A stretch of DNA of 64,000 nt from Lichenicoccus sp964246745 (GTDB lineage Bacteria; Pseudomonadota; Alphaproteobacteria; Acetobacterales; Acetobacteraceae). The stretch covers positions 62,001-126,000 of the forward strand of contig CAXTRK010000006.1 in assembly GCA_964246745.1 (NCBI GenBank), given 5' to 3'. How positions within the stretch are numbered: the first letter of the stretch is position 1; every line of letters starts with the position of its first letter. Below, one piece after another: positions 34,927 to 43,974 of this stretch. The notes below the pieces were generated by a model. It saw only the letters and a list, made by a program, of their open reading frames with translations. It did not search any database and was not told the DNA's origin. Made by a program: the position numbers and the translations under genes.

Positions 34927-35716
34927 GACGGACTGCCTCGAACCCGGTCTGCGCGACGCCAAGCCATTCACCTGATCCCTCGTCGCAGCCGGCTTCGAGC
35001 AGTTTTTGCTGGTGCAGCTTGCTGTCGACACCGCCGGCTGCCACCACCAGGCCGAACGCATGCGCGGCTGCGATCAGGCCCCGGGCACAGGCGGCGTCCG
35101 GGGCCGACGCGCCAATCTGCTGCGCCAGCAGAGGGTGCAACCTGATGCCGGTAAGCAGCCCGGCCAGACGCCGTCTGCGCAGCAAGGTGAGGCTGGAGAC
35201 AGGGCCGCCGAAGCCGCCCAGCACGAGCCTCACGCCGAGGTTGCGCAGCGCCGCAAGCAGATAAAGCAGATCGGCCTGGTCCGCGTGCAGACTGTCCCCG
35301 CAAAACTCAAGCTCCAGACGTTCCGGCGCCAACTCGCATTCGCCAAGCGCATCGGCAATCAGCGGCGCCAACATCCCGCATGCCGCTTGCGCCTCGGTGA
35401 CCGCGATCGACAGCACCGGCAGGACAGCATTGCGTGCCGCGGCCATTCGGCAGGCCTGGCGAAGCAGGGCGCCGTCCCGGGCCACGTCGCGGCTGGAAGA
35501 GCAGGACGCAAAACCGCCTGGACGCAACGCCGTCGCCTCCATGGCCACAAGTTGGCCATTCGCGAGGCTGAATCTCGGGTGGAACAGCAATCCCGTCTGG
35601 AGGCCCGCACGGGCGCGCGGGACGCGATCGTGCGTGTGGACCTGCCTGTCCCTGACGATGAAGCCTGACACGCCGCGATCCCCGGTTCCAGTGCGGAACC
35701 GAGAATGCGCCCGCAT
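34901..35716 (-). CDS. EAL-domain protein with degenerate active site
   Basis: 271 residues with the outline of an EAL cyclic-di-GMP phosphodiesterase but altered catalytic residues. The EAL signature is replaced by QLVAMEATAL, and the usual DDFG-type motif reads LVLGGFGGPVSSLTLLRRRR. The C-terminal block GLVVAAGGVDSKLHQQKLLE and the ending AGCDEGSGEWLG fit the EAL fold (normally AEGVE...GCD..QGY). It most likely no longer hydrolyses c-di-GMP and may bind it or a protein instead. No GGDEF domain or membrane segment is present. Start ATG 35716 opens the longest frame and is uncertain. Confidence 0.7.
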   Translation of the reverse strand: MRAHSRFRTGTGDRGVSGFIVRDRQVHTHDRVPRARAGLQTGLLFHPRFSLANGQLVAMEATALRPGGFASCSSSRDVARDGALLRQACRMAAARNAVLPVLSIAVTEAQAACGMLAPLIADALGECELAPERLELEFCGDSLHADQADLLYLLAALRNLGVRLVLGGFGGPVSSLTLLRRRRLAGLLTGIRLHPLLAQQIGASAPDAACARGLIAAAHAFGLVVAAGGVDSKLHQQKLLEAGCDEGSGEWLGVAQTGFEAVRLSQNARSH

Positions 35717-35768
35717 ATGTCACCAGAGGATGAACGTGGCCCCAGGACCAAGATGCAGGACCCAGATG

Positions 35769-36794
35769 TCAGGCCAGGCGCTGCTTGATCGCCTCGGCCA
35801 GTCCCGCCGTATCGGCCGAGCCGCCGAGATCGCGCGTGCGCACGCCGGCGGTGAGCACGGTATCATTGATGGCGCTGGTCAACCTGAGGGCGAGGTCCTT
35901 GCGTCCGACATGCCGCAGCATGATCTCTGCGGCAAGCAGCAGTGCCAGCGGGTTGGCGATGCCCTTTCCGGCAATGTCCGGCGCGGAGCCATGCACCGCC
36001 TCGAAGATTGCGGCATCGTCGCCGATATTGGCGCCTGGCGCCATGCCGAGGCCGCCGACCAGCCCCGCGATCAGATCGGACAGGATGTCGCCGAACAGGT
36101 TGGTGGTGACGATCACATCGTATTGCCACGGATCAAGCACGAGCTGCATCGCGCAGGCGTCAACGATGCGGTCGTTCATCTCGATCCGGCCTTCGTACTC
36201 CTTGGCCACTTCACGGCCGACATCGAGAAACAGGCCAGTCAATGCCTTGAGGATGTTGGCCTTGTGAACGATGGTGACCTTCTTGCGGCCGTTCTTCACG
36301 GCATAGTCGAAGGCATAGCGGACGATCCGCCGGCACTCGGTCCGCGAGTTGAAGCCCGACGAGATCGCCACCGCCTTCGGATCATGTCCGATCGGCATGT
36401 AGTGCTCCATCGCCGCGTAGAAGCCTTCGAGGTTCTCGCGCACCAGCACGATGTCGATATTGTCGAAACGGCCGCCTTGGATCAGCGTCCGCGACGGGCG
36501 CAGATTGGCATACAGCTCGAATTCCTGCCGCAATGTCACGTTGATCGACTTGAAGCCGCCGCCGACCGGCGTCGTCAGCGGGCCCTTCAAGGCAAGCCCG
36601 GTGCGCCGGATGCTCTCCAGCGTCTTGAGCGGCAACGGGTCGCCGGTCTCGGTCAGCGCCGAGACGCCGGCGAGCTGCCTGTCCCAGACGAACGGCGCGC
36701 CGAGCACGTCGAGGATGCCGACCACCGCATCGACGATCTCCGGGCCGATGCCGTCTCCGGGGATCAGGGTCGCCGGGATTGTGCCGGTGGTCAT
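35769..36794 (-). CDS. Isocitrate/isopropylmalate dehydrogenase family protein (probably NAD-dependent isocitrate dehydrogenase)
   Basis: 341 residues of the beta-decarboxylating dehydrogenase family. Key parts: TLIPGDGIGPEIVDAVVGIL, LKGPLTTPVGGGFKSINVTL with LRQEFELYANLRPSRTL, VRENLEGFYAAMEHYM, VTIVHKANILKALTGLFLDV and the metal/coenzyme region YDVIVTTNLFGDILSDLIAG then FEAVHGSAPDIAGKGIANPL. The GGGFKSINVTLR segment, with its serine-containing phosphorylation-loop equivalent, points to isocitrate rather than isopropylmalate; NAD use is inferred. ATG 36794 has GGAG upstream. It follows the aminopeptidase gene by 30 bases, so both may be cotranscribed. Confidence 0.87.
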   Translation of the reverse strand: MTTGTIPATLIPGDGIGPEIVDAVVGILDVLGAPFVWDRQLAGVSALTETGDPLPLKTLESIRRTGLALKGPLTTPVGGGFKSINVTLRQEFELYANLRPSRTLIQGGRFDNIDIVLVRENLEGFYAAMEHYMPIGHDPKAVAISSGFNSRTECRRIVRYAFDYAVKNGRKKVTIVHKANILKALTGLFLDVGREVAKEYEGRIEMNDRIVDACAMQLVLDPWQYDVIVTTNLFGDILSDLIAGLVGGLGMAPGANIGDDAAIFEAVHGSAPDIAGKGIANPLALLLAAEIMLRHVGRKDLALRLTSAINDTVLTAGVRTRDLGGSADTAGLAEAIKQRLA

Positions 36795-36824
36795 CGCGCT
36801 CTCGCTCCTCTGCGCTGGCGGGGT

Positions 36825-38594
36825 TCAGCTCGTCCCGAGCGGGGCGCAGCAGCGGCCGAGCCATTCCGCGGCCAGCCCTTCCAGGGCAGGGCCGATCTCC
36901 GCCTGGACGCGAGCGTGATAGGCGTCGATCCAGTCCCGTTCAAGCCCGCTGAGCTGGCCAGTCTCGATCAGCCGACGCTCGAGCGGCGCCAGCGTCAGGG
37001 TCTCGAACCCGAGGAACGGCTTGGCGGCGCCGGTGACCTCGGCAGGCCGCGCCAACAGCAGGTTTTCGATGCGCATGCCGTAGGCGCCTGGAAGGTAATA
37101 GCCCGGCTCGTCGGACAGGATCATTCCGGGTTCGATCGCCACCGGCTTGCCGCGCGGATGAATGCCGCAGGGGCCCTCATGCACGGCGAGATAGCTGCCG
37201 ATGCCGTGGCCGGTGCCGTGATCGTAATCGAGCCCGGCCTCCCACAAGGCGGTGCGTGCCAGGCTGTCCAGGCGCGGCCCCGCGGTGCCGGCGGGGAAGC
37301 GGACCGCGGCAATGGCGATATGGCCGCGCAGCACGCGTGTATAGTGATCGCGCACGCTGTCCGGCGCCATGCCCGGCCCGGTCCAGACGGTGCGGGTCAC
37401 GTCGGTGGTGCCGTCGACATACTGGCCGCCGCTGTCGATAAGATAGACTTCGTTCGCGCCGAGCAGCCGGTCCGTCTCAGGTGTCACCCGGTAATGGATA
37501 ATGGCGCCGTTCGGCCCGGAGCCGGAGATCGCGGGGAAGCTCTCTCCTCGATACAAGGGCGAGTCCGCGCGGAACGCATCGAGCCTGGCTGCCGCTTCGC
37601 TCTCGCTGGCCGCCGCCCCGTGCTCGTCGAGCCAATGCAGGAAGCGGCAGAGTGCGATGCCGTCGCGGTGATGCGCGGCGCGCGCGCCGTCCTGTTCGAC
37701 CGCGTTCTTGCGCGCCTTTGGCAGCAGGCATGGATCGGCGCCCGCGCTCACGCAAGCGCCCGCGCGGCCCAGGCGCTGCGCGAACCAGACCGCGCTGCCG
37801 CCCGCATCCAGCCGGATTTTTTGCCCAGCAAGCCCGTCAAGCACTCCCGCCATCGCGTCCGGCGCCTCGATGCGCACCGAATTGCCCAGCCACTGCCGCG
37901 TTGCGGGCGGCAGCTTGCGCGGGTCCATGAACAGGGTCACGCTCTCGTCGGCGCGGAGCAGCGCGAAGCCGAGTGCCACCGGCGTGAACGGCACGTCGCC
38001 GCCACGTATGTTCAGCAGCCATGCGAGCGAGGCAGGATCGCTCAGCACCACGGCGTCCTCGCCGGCTTCGCGCAGCACGCCCGCGATGGCGTGCCGCTTT
38101 TCCGCGGATGCGAGCCCGGCCTGCTCAAGCGCGTGCGGCAAGGCCGGCTCCAGCGGCGGCGGCGGCCGCCCGTCCCAAACCGCATCAACGGGATTGGGCG
38201 AGAGTGGCACCAGCGTCACGCCTGGGGTTTCGTAGCGCGCGAGCTGGTCCTGGCTCATCAGCCAGGGATCATAGCCGATACGGCCAGGCCGCTTGGCGAG
38301 CCAGCTCTCGGGCGGCGTCTCGATCATATGCTCGCGGCTCCACAACGAGCCGTCGGTCTGGGCGGCAAGCTGGAGCACATAGCGTCCGTCCGAAAACACC
38401 GCCGCTTCGCGCTCGAGCACGATGGCGACGCCCGCGCTGCCGGTGAAGCCGGTGAGCCACGCCAGCCGCTCGGAACCCGCCGCGACATACTCGCCCAGAT
38501 GCTCATCCGCCCGCGGCAGAATGAAGCCGTCCACACCGGCCGCGCTGAGGGCCGCGCGCAAGAGTTCGAGTTTCCGGCCAGGCATTGTGTTCAT
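36825..38594 (-). CDS. Aminopeptidase P family protein (Xaa-Pro aminopeptidase)
   Basis: A 589-residue cytoplasmic metallopeptidase of the three-domain long type. The creatinase-like N domain starts LELLRAALSAAGVDGFILPR. The catalytic pita-bread domain shows NGAIIHYRVTPETDRLLGAN, LIDSGGQYVDGTTDVTRTVW (metal-binding aspartates), HGTGHGIGSYLAVHEGP (metal-binding His), EPGMILSDEPGYYLPGAYGM (Glu) and MRIENLLLA (Glu). All five ligands are visible. ATG 38594 with GGAG upstream is used; the frame open to 38786 lacks homologous character. It removes N-terminal residues ahead of proline. Confidence 0.93.
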   Translation of the reverse strand: MNTMPGRKLELLRAALSAAGVDGFILPRADEHLGEYVAAGSERLAWLTGFTGSAGVAIVLEREAAVFSDGRYVLQLAAQTDGSLWSREHMIETPPESWLAKRPGRIGYDPWLMSQDQLARYETPGVTLVPLSPNPVDAVWDGRPPPPLEPALPHALEQAGLASAEKRHAIAGVLREAGEDAVVLSDPASLAWLLNIRGGDVPFTPVALGFALLRADESVTLFMDPRKLPPATRQWLGNSVRIEAPDAMAGVLDGLAGQKIRLDAGGSAVWFAQRLGRAGACVSAGADPCLLPKARKNAVEQDGARAAHHRDGIALCRFLHWLDEHGAAASESEAAARLDAFRADSPLYRGESFPAISGSGPNGAIIHYRVTPETDRLLGANEVYLIDSGGQYVDGTTDVTRTVWTGPGMAPDSVRDHYTRVLRGHIAIAAVRFPAGTAGPRLDSLARTALWEAGLDYDHGTGHGIGSYLAVHEGPCGIHPRGKPVAIEPGMILSDEPGYYLPGAYGMRIENLLLARPAEVTGAAKPFLGFETLTLAPLERRLIETGQLSGLERDWIDAYHARVQAEIGPALEGLAAEWLGRCCAPLGTS

Positions 38595-39056
38595 CCGCGA
38601 TGCTCCTCGAGGCGAAAGCGAGAGCCGGGCACCGTGCCAGGAAGCGTGCTCCGCTGGAGGCGCGATGGCGGTGCGGCCCTTCCAGCCTGGCTTACATGAC
38701 TGAGCGATACAGCAGGTCGCCACTCCAGGCGAATCTTTCGCGTCGAGTGTTCCCGCGCCGGGCGATGCGCAGCCTGTCACGGTCACTGCCCCGAAGGAGC
38801 TGAACCGGGTTGGATTTCAGCTCCACGAGCAGTTCCGCCCGGACGCGTCGGCTGGAGTCAGGAGATGAGGTGCCAAAGGCATTCTTGACCTCGGCCGCAT
38901 CGAGGGCGCGCGCTGATCGGCTGGACGACGTCCAAGTCGGTTATCACCGGAGGTTTCATCCCCATGTTCGCGCTTGGAATTCTGCGTCCAGGCTGGACTG
39001 CAAGTGGGGCTGGTAAACAGGCAGCCTTCGCATTGCTCACGAACTGGCTGACGTTT
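38595..39056 (-). other. Intergenic region at the edge of an A/T-richer islet
   Basis: About 460 bases between the aminopeptidase gene and the islet membrane-protein gene. Short open frames occur on both strands (for example 38858-39040 minus), but none has a ribosome site, domain or codon pattern that convinces. Base composition drops from GC-rich to mixed near 39050. No tRNA or direct repeat that would mark an attachment site was found by eye. Confidence 0.45.
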
Positions 39057-39869
39057 CTAATTGGACTTGATCACATCAACCAGCCAGCCTGCCGCAGCGC
39101 CATAGGCCATCACCGAGAAAGAAATCATCACGATAAACGTGACGATCGACGAGCGATTACCCATAAAAGCTAACAGGCTGACTCGCCAGTCTTTGTCATC
39201 AGAGATGCCAACTTTAGCTACATACCCAGTAAGGGACATGTGTAGCTGCGCAAGAAGCGCCATTAACGCCACGAATATCACAAGCATCAATCCAACCACA
39301 TAGTACCAAATGTGGAGGACTGTTTTAAATCCAAAAATATGAAGCATGTCAGGCAAACTGGCTATACGGTAACCCTGCTGTTGAGCGCGTACAACGGACG
39401 TTATGATACCATCTTCCACAAGGTTAACCGTGACTAACATTCCCCAGCACACCAAAAGCATAATGAGAACGCGGCTGACCCAACTTCTTGAGTTGAATAC
39501 CTCTGACCGTCTCATGCGGACCGCGAAGATGATTGTACTAACCGCAGTCGCGTACACTACCAGACGCACGATGGAAGTAACCAGCGTTCCGTACTTCATG
39601 ATAGCTACAACTCCAAAAACTACAGCAACACAAATCAAGATCATAAAAGCCGGATAGTCCTCACCATCCCCGGAAGTGCGTGGCTGATGCGGAGATGCCG
39701 GATAAAAATGCTGATGAACAATCCGATCAACTTTGGTGATCGTGACAGCAGGTCCGACCTGCCTTAGAGGTTCTCCTCGACCTTTAATCAGCGGGTCTAG
39801 GATCACTGTGACGACCCACCCTATCAGGCCGCTAAGAATTAGCTCAGGGAGCTTGTTTACCAAGTCCAT
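39057..39869 (-). CDS. Multi-pass membrane protein of unknown function (A/T-richer islet)
   Basis: 270 residues with about six predicted membrane helices: ILSGLIGWVVTVILDPLI, AFMILICVAVVFGVVAIM, TSIVRLVVYATAVSTIIFAV, VLIMLLVCWGMLVTVNLV, VLHIWYYVVGLMLVIFVALM and IVTFIVMISFSVMAYGAA. A soluble loop of about 45 residues (KGRGEPLRQVGPAVTITKVD and following) follows the first helix. No family is recognised. Codon use and base composition are clearly more A/T-rich than the rest of the window, which suggests acquisition from elsewhere. It is followed, 128 bases away, by the end of the higBA pair on the same strand. Confidence 0.8.
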   Translation of the reverse strand: MDLVNKLPELILSGLIGWVVTVILDPLIKGRGEPLRQVGPAVTITKVDRIVHQHFYPASPHQPRTSGDGEDYPAFMILICVAVVFGVVAIMKYGTLVTSIVRLVVYATAVSTIIFAVRMRRSEVFNSRSWVSRVLIMLLVCWGMLVTVNLVEDGIITSVVRAQQQGYRIASLPDMLHIFGFKTVLHIWYYVVGLMLVIFVALMALLAQLHMSLTGYVAKVGISDDKDWRVSLLAFMGNRSSIVTFIVMISFSVMAYGAAAGWLVDVIKSN

Positions 39870-39996
39870 TTCGAATCAGCGCTTCTGGTGCTGATGCCGC
39901 CGGCGGTGGTCTCGTGGCATAGGACATTGATGCACGTCGTCTGGTGGACGCGCCTGCCGCTGCCCGCGCGTGCTATGTGTCTTTTTGTCGGTTTGG

Positions 39997-40305
39997 TCAA
40001 ACGAGCGACGGTCCCGAACCGAGCGGCTTGCCCTTGAAGGGGGCGACCTTGATCTCTCCTTCACGCTTGCGAGCCTGGGCAATATCAAAGCTGTTCTGCA
40101 TACGCATCAGCGTGTCCATCGAAACGCCAAAAGCTTTTTCGATTCGCAGCGCCATTTCAGACGAAAGGTGAGCGCGCTCGTTCAGCAGCGCCGACAGCGC
40201 AGGGCGCGTCACGCCCAACACCGTCGCCGCATCTGTCACTGACAGACCAAGGGCCTCGATAACCTCGCTTTTTACAAACCCGCCGGGATGGGCGGGATTT
40301 TTCAT
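39997..40305 (-). CDS. higA: HigA-type antitoxin (XRE helix-turn-helix)
   Basis: 102 residues starting MKNPAHPGGFVKSEVIEALG, the usual HigA N-terminus. The helix-turn-helix is SVTDAATVLGVTRPALSALL followed by NERAHLSSEMALRIEKAFGV. It should neutralise the HigB toxin and repress the operon. ATG 40305 is preferred for the family start and an AAGG site; ATGs at 40320, 40323 and 40335 are in frame and possible. It lies just downstream of the toxin gene, the typical reversed HigBA order, and inside the A/T-richer islet. Confidence 0.9.
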   Translation of the reverse strand: MKNPAHPGGFVKSEVIEALGLSVTDAATVLGVTRPALSALLNERAHLSSEMALRIEKAFGVSMDTLMRMQNSFDIAQARKREGEIKVAPFKGKPLGSGPSLV

Positions 40306-40338
40306 ACGAACGCCTTGCATCATGCTTATGACCATCTC

Positions 40339-40629
40339 CTAGTGGTAATCCTCGTAATCAAGGTCGGTGATTTCGATCTGGTCCTGACAGATGCGAAACG
40401 TGATGCGCCAGTTCTTCGTTACAAATAAACTCCAGGTGCCTTTGCGACCGCCGGTCAGCAAATGCGCCTTCCAGCTTGGCACCGTCCGCAATTCGTCCTC
40501 TTGCTCCATGTCTTGGAGAAAAGAAACGATGCGCCTGAGCTTATCCACCACGGCGGCTTGCACTCCAGATGCGTCATCATTCTCAATCAGACGGCGTAAG
40601 CCTTTATGGTTTACATTTCTGATCTTCAT
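40339..40629 (-). CDS. higB: HigB-type toxin (RelE/ParE superfamily)
   Basis: 96 residues. HKGLRRLIENDDASGVQAAV, then VDKLRRIVSFLQDMEQEDEL, and SWKAHLLTGGRKGTWSLFVT with KNWRITFRICQDQIEITDLD match plasmid-type HigB, a ribosome-dependent mRNA interferase. The basic and aromatic residues near the C-terminus that act on mRNA are present. ATG 40629. The antitoxin gene follows within 3-33 bases depending on its start, so the two form a complete type II toxin-antitoxin operon. Confidence 0.9.
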   Translation of the reverse strand: MKIRNVNHKGLRRLIENDDASGVQAAVVDKLRRIVSFLQDMEQEDELRTVPSWKAHLLTGGRKGTWSLFVTKNWRITFRICQDQIEITDLDYEDYH

Positions 40630-40729
40630 ACAGGAACTTTGCTGAAAGTACGTTGCCTGTCAAGTGACACATTACGGCTCTTTCGTACCATTCTTGCAAA
40701 TGAGCATGTCCCACAATCCTGCACCCCGG

Positions 40730-41089
40730 CTAATGTCGTATGCCGACCTCGACCGGGCTCTGCGCTCCGGCTAGTCCGGGATTGACCGGAGGCACCGGAT
40801 TTGCGTCGATATACGCGCCGCCGAACCTGCCGATTGCGGCTCCGGTGCTGGGATCACGCACCGCCTCCGCGGGATCGTGGATTTCCTGGTTCGGCATGGG
40901 AGCGGGACGGAACCGCCTGCCGCGCACCACCAGGTTTGACTCGGCTGGCGCCTTGAGCGCGGCAGGTTTGGGCCGCGCCGCGTCGTGTCGTGCTGCCTGA
41001 TGATGCGGCGGCGGATGCGCGGCCTTGGCGGCATCGGTCGGCGTGCCGCCGAATGCCGCCAGCATTCCGAATGCCGCGAGGCGCCTCAT
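40730..41089 (-). CDS. Small exported protein of unknown function
   Basis: 119 residues. A short hydrophobic N-terminus (RRLAAFGMLAAFGGTPTDA) may be a signal peptide. The remainder is rich in Ala, Pro and His (AHPPPHHQAARHDAARPKPA) and ends with an ordered-looking part, PAEAVRDPSTGAAIGRFGGA. No family is recognised. Its ATG (41087-41089) overlaps the alaS stop by 4 bases, so it is probably translated by coupling from the alaS transcript. Confidence 0.68.
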   Translation of the reverse strand: MRRLAAFGMLAAFGGTPTDAAKAAHPPPHHQAARHDAARPKPAALKAPAESNLVVRGRRFRPAPMPNQEIHDPAEAVRDPSTGAAIGRFGGAYIDANPVPPVNPGLAGAQSPVEVGIRH

Positions 41090-43803
41090 GCCGCCGCATG
41101 CCGGGCGGCAATCGCGCTGCGGATCGCGGCAAACGCCTCCTCGGTGCGCGAGGCATCCGGAGCGCCGGCCTGCGCGATGTCGCGTCGGCCGCCGCCCTTG
41201 CCGCCAATCGCGGTCGCGGCGGCCCTCACGAGGGACGCCGCGTCGAGTTCGCCGAGCAGATCCGTCGAGACCGCGACTACCAGGCTCAATCGGTTCTCCG
41301 CGGTGGAAGTGAGCGCCACCACGCCCGGACCGATTTGCCTGCCGATGGTGTCCACCAGGGCCTTCAACTCGCGCGCCGGCACTCCGCCCATGTTGCGCGC
41401 GGCAAGCGTGACACCGGCGACCTGTTCCGCGGCAGGTGCGCTTTCCGCGCCCAGCGCCAGCTTGCGTTGCACCTCCGAGAGCTGGCGTTCAAGGCTGCGC
41501 CGCTCGTTCACCAGTTGGGCCACGCGTGCTCCGACATCGGCCACCGGAACACGCAGCAATGCCGCCGCTTGCGCCAGGCGCTGCTCGGCGAGCGCGACCA
41601 CCTGTTCAGCGGCGCTGCCGGTGACCGCCTCGATGCGGCGCACGCCGGCGGCGACTCCGGACTCGGAGGTGATCCGGAATAGCCCGATATCGCCGGTACG
41701 CGCGACATGGGTGCCGCCGCACAGCTCGATCGAATAGGCCGGTCTGGCGGACGTGGGGTCATCCGCCAGACCCATCGACACGACACGCACCTCGTCGCCG
41801 TACTTCTCGCCGAACAGCGCCATCGCGCCCCCGGCGACCGCCTGCTCCGGCGTCATCAGCCGAGTGCCGACCTCGCTGTTCTCGCGTATGCGGGCGTTCA
41901 CCTCAGCCTCGACGGCGGCAATCTCCGCGGGCTCGATCGGCCGCGGCTGGCTGACATCGAAACGCAGCCGGTCCGGCGCGTTCAGGCTGCCCTTCTGGGT
42001 GACATGCGTGCCGAGCTGCCGCCGCAGCGCCTCGTGCAGCAGATGAGTCGCGGAATGATGCGCCCGTATCGCGGCCCTGCGCGTATGGTCCACCATAGCC
42101 GTGACCGCCATGCCGACGACGGCCGAGCCAGCGACCACGCGCCCGACATGGATGAACAGCGCGCCCAGCTTCTTCTGCGTGTCGATGATCTCGATCTCCA
42201 GCCCGGCGGCGGTGATGCGTCCGGCATCGCCCACCTGTCCGCCGCTTTCGGCATAGAACGGCGTCTGGTTGAGGAGTACGGACACGGTCTCGCCTGCCGC
42301 GGCGCGTGTCCGCTGCTCGCCGCCCACGATCAGGGCGGTGATCTCCGCCTCTGCCTGCTCGGTGGCGTAGCCAAGGAAATCGGAGCCGCCGTCAAGCCGC
42401 TCGCGCAGTTCGAAATAGACCTGTTCGGTGGCGGCTTCGCCAGAGCCCGACCAGGCGGCACGGGCGCGTGCGCGCTGTGCCGCCATTGCCGTCTCGAAGC
42501 CCGCGAGATCGACAGTGCGGCCAGTTTCGCGCAGCGCGTCCTGGGTCAGGTCGAGCGGAAAGCCGAACGTGTCGTAGAGCCTGAAGGCCACGTCGCCGGC
42601 AAGCGTGCGGCTGTCGCCGAGACGGGCGGCCTCCTCGGAGAGCAAGGCGAGGCCGCGTTCCAGCAGGCTTTTGAAACGGTCCTCCTCCAGACGCATGGTC
42701 TCACGGATCAGCGGCTCGGCTCGCACCAGTTCCGGATAGGCGGCGCCCATCTGCCGTATCAGGCTTGGCAGCAGCTTGTAGAAGACCGGCTCCGTGGTGC
42801 CCATCAGATGCAGATGACGCATCGCCCGACGCATGATCCGGCGCAGCACATAACCACGCCCGTCGCGTGCCGGGAGCACTCCGTCGGCGATCAGGAAGGC
42901 GGTCGAACGCAGATGGTCGGCGACGACGCGGTGGCTGGTCTTGAACGGGCCATCCGGCGCCTGGCCGGTGGCGTCGGCGGAGGCCAGGATCAGCGCGCGC
43001 AGCGTGTCGGTATCGTAATTGTCACGCTTGCCCTGCAGGATGGCCGCGAACCGCTCCAGTCCCAGTCCGGTGTCGATCGAGGGGCGGGGCAAACGCGCGC
43101 GCGTGCCCGGCGGGTCCTCGAAATATTGCATAAAGACGAGATTCCAGATCTCGACGAAGCGGTCGCCATCCTCGTCCGGCGAGCCGGGGGGACCGCCTGA
43201 CACCTGGTCGCCATGGTCGTAGAACAGCTCCGAACTCGGCCCGCACGGACCGGTGTCGCCCATCCGCCAGAAATTGTCGTCGGTCGGAATACGGATGATC
43301 CGGCTGTCCGGCAGACCCGCGATCCGCTTCCACAGCAAGGCCGCTTCATCGTCATCGGCATAGACGGTAGCCAGCAGGCGGTCCGCGGGCAGCCCGAACT
43401 CGCGCGTGACCAGATGCCAGGCGAGCTCGATGGCGAGCGGCTTGAAATAATCACCGAAGGAGAAATTGCCGAGCATTTCGAAGAAGGTGTGATGGCGCGC
43501 GGTATAGCCGACATTGTCGAGGTCGTTATGCTTGCCGCCGGCGCGCACAACCTTCTGAGCGCTGGCTGCGCGCCGATAGGGCGGTGTCTCCTGGCCGGTA
43601 AACAGGTTCTTGAACTGCACCATCCCGGCATTGGTGAACAGCAGAGTTGGATCGTTGCGCGGCACCAGCGGCGAAGAGGGCACCACCTGATGTCCGTTTT
43701 CCGCGAAATAGTCCAGGAACCGGGCGCGGATGTCATTGCTGCTGGGGCCGGTCGGGGCGGGGCTGCTCGGCATGGGTGCGACGGATGATCCTGGAGGCTG
43801 CAT
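41086..43803 (-). CDS. alaS: Alanine--tRNA ligase
   Basis: 905 residues; charges tRNA-Ala and edits mischarged Ser/Gly. The catalytic domain shows NDIRARFLDYFAENGHQVVP, LFTNAGMVQFKNLFTGQETP and HHTFFEMLGNFSFGDYFKPL. The editing domain carries the zinc motifs HHSATHLLHEAL and ELCGGTHVARTGDIG. The C-terminal C-Ala domain ends in the glycine-rich GGKGGGRRDIAQAG. ATG 43803 is used; ATG 43773 is an alternative because the first 25 residues are Pro/Ser-rich. Length is normal. Confidence 0.96.
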   Translation of the reverse strand: MQPPGSSVAPMPSSPAPTGPSSNDIRARFLDYFAENGHQVVPSSPLVPRNDPTLLFTNAGMVQFKNLFTGQETPPYRRAASAQKVVRAGGKHNDLDNVGYTARHHTFFEMLGNFSFGDYFKPLAIELAWHLVTREFGLPADRLLATVYADDDEAALLWKRIAGLPDSRIIRIPTDDNFWRMGDTGPCGPSSELFYDHGDQVSGGPPGSPDEDGDRFVEIWNLVFMQYFEDPPGTRARLPRPSIDTGLGLERFAAILQGKRDNYDTDTLRALILASADATGQAPDGPFKTSHRVVADHLRSTAFLIADGVLPARDGRGYVLRRIMRRAMRHLHLMGTTEPVFYKLLPSLIRQMGAAYPELVRAEPLIRETMRLEEDRFKSLLERGLALLSEEAARLGDSRTLAGDVAFRLYDTFGFPLDLTQDALRETGRTVDLAGFETAMAAQRARARAAWSGSGEAATEQVYFELRERLDGGSDFLGYATEQAEAEITALIVGGEQRTRAAAGETVSVLLNQTPFYAESGGQVGDAGRITAAGLEIEIIDTQKKLGALFIHVGRVVAGSAVVGMAVTAMVDHTRRAAIRAHHSATHLLHEALRRQLGTHVTQKGSLNAPDRLRFDVSQPRPIEPAEIAAVEAEVNARIRENSEVGTRLMTPEQAVAGGAMALFGEKYGDEVRVVSMGLADDPTSARPAYSIELCGGTHVARTGDIGLFRITSESGVAAGVRRIEAVTGSAAEQVVALAEQRLAQAAALLRVPVADVGARVAQLVNERRSLERQLSEVQRKLALGAESAPAAEQVAGVTLAARNMGGVPARELKALVDTIGRQIGPGVVALTSTAENRLSLVVAVSTDLLGELDAASLVRAAATAIGGKGGGRRDIAQAGAPDASRTEEAFAAIRSAIAARHAAA

Positions 43804-43974
43804 TGCGATAGTAGCACCTAGCGCACGCCTGCTCCCGGCGCCAGTTCAGGGCGCCAAATCAGGGCGTTGATGGAAGCCGCTCCATCATTGCCCGTTTTGT
43901 TGCGGCTTGGCCTGGATCAAGATCGGAGTGGCATGATTCCGGCTATGTCCACGCCGCAGGCCTCGCTTGTGCGC

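Noticed and set aside
35397..38699. An 1100-codon plus-strand open frame
   Set aside because: It lies antiparallel to the isocitrate-type dehydrogenase and aminopeptidase P genes, whose motifs are complete; its translation has no recognisable domain and the composition of an antisense GC-rich shadow.
38810..39040. Possible short genes in the 38.6-39.05 kb gap
   Set aside because: No ribosome site, no domain and overlapping frames on both strands.
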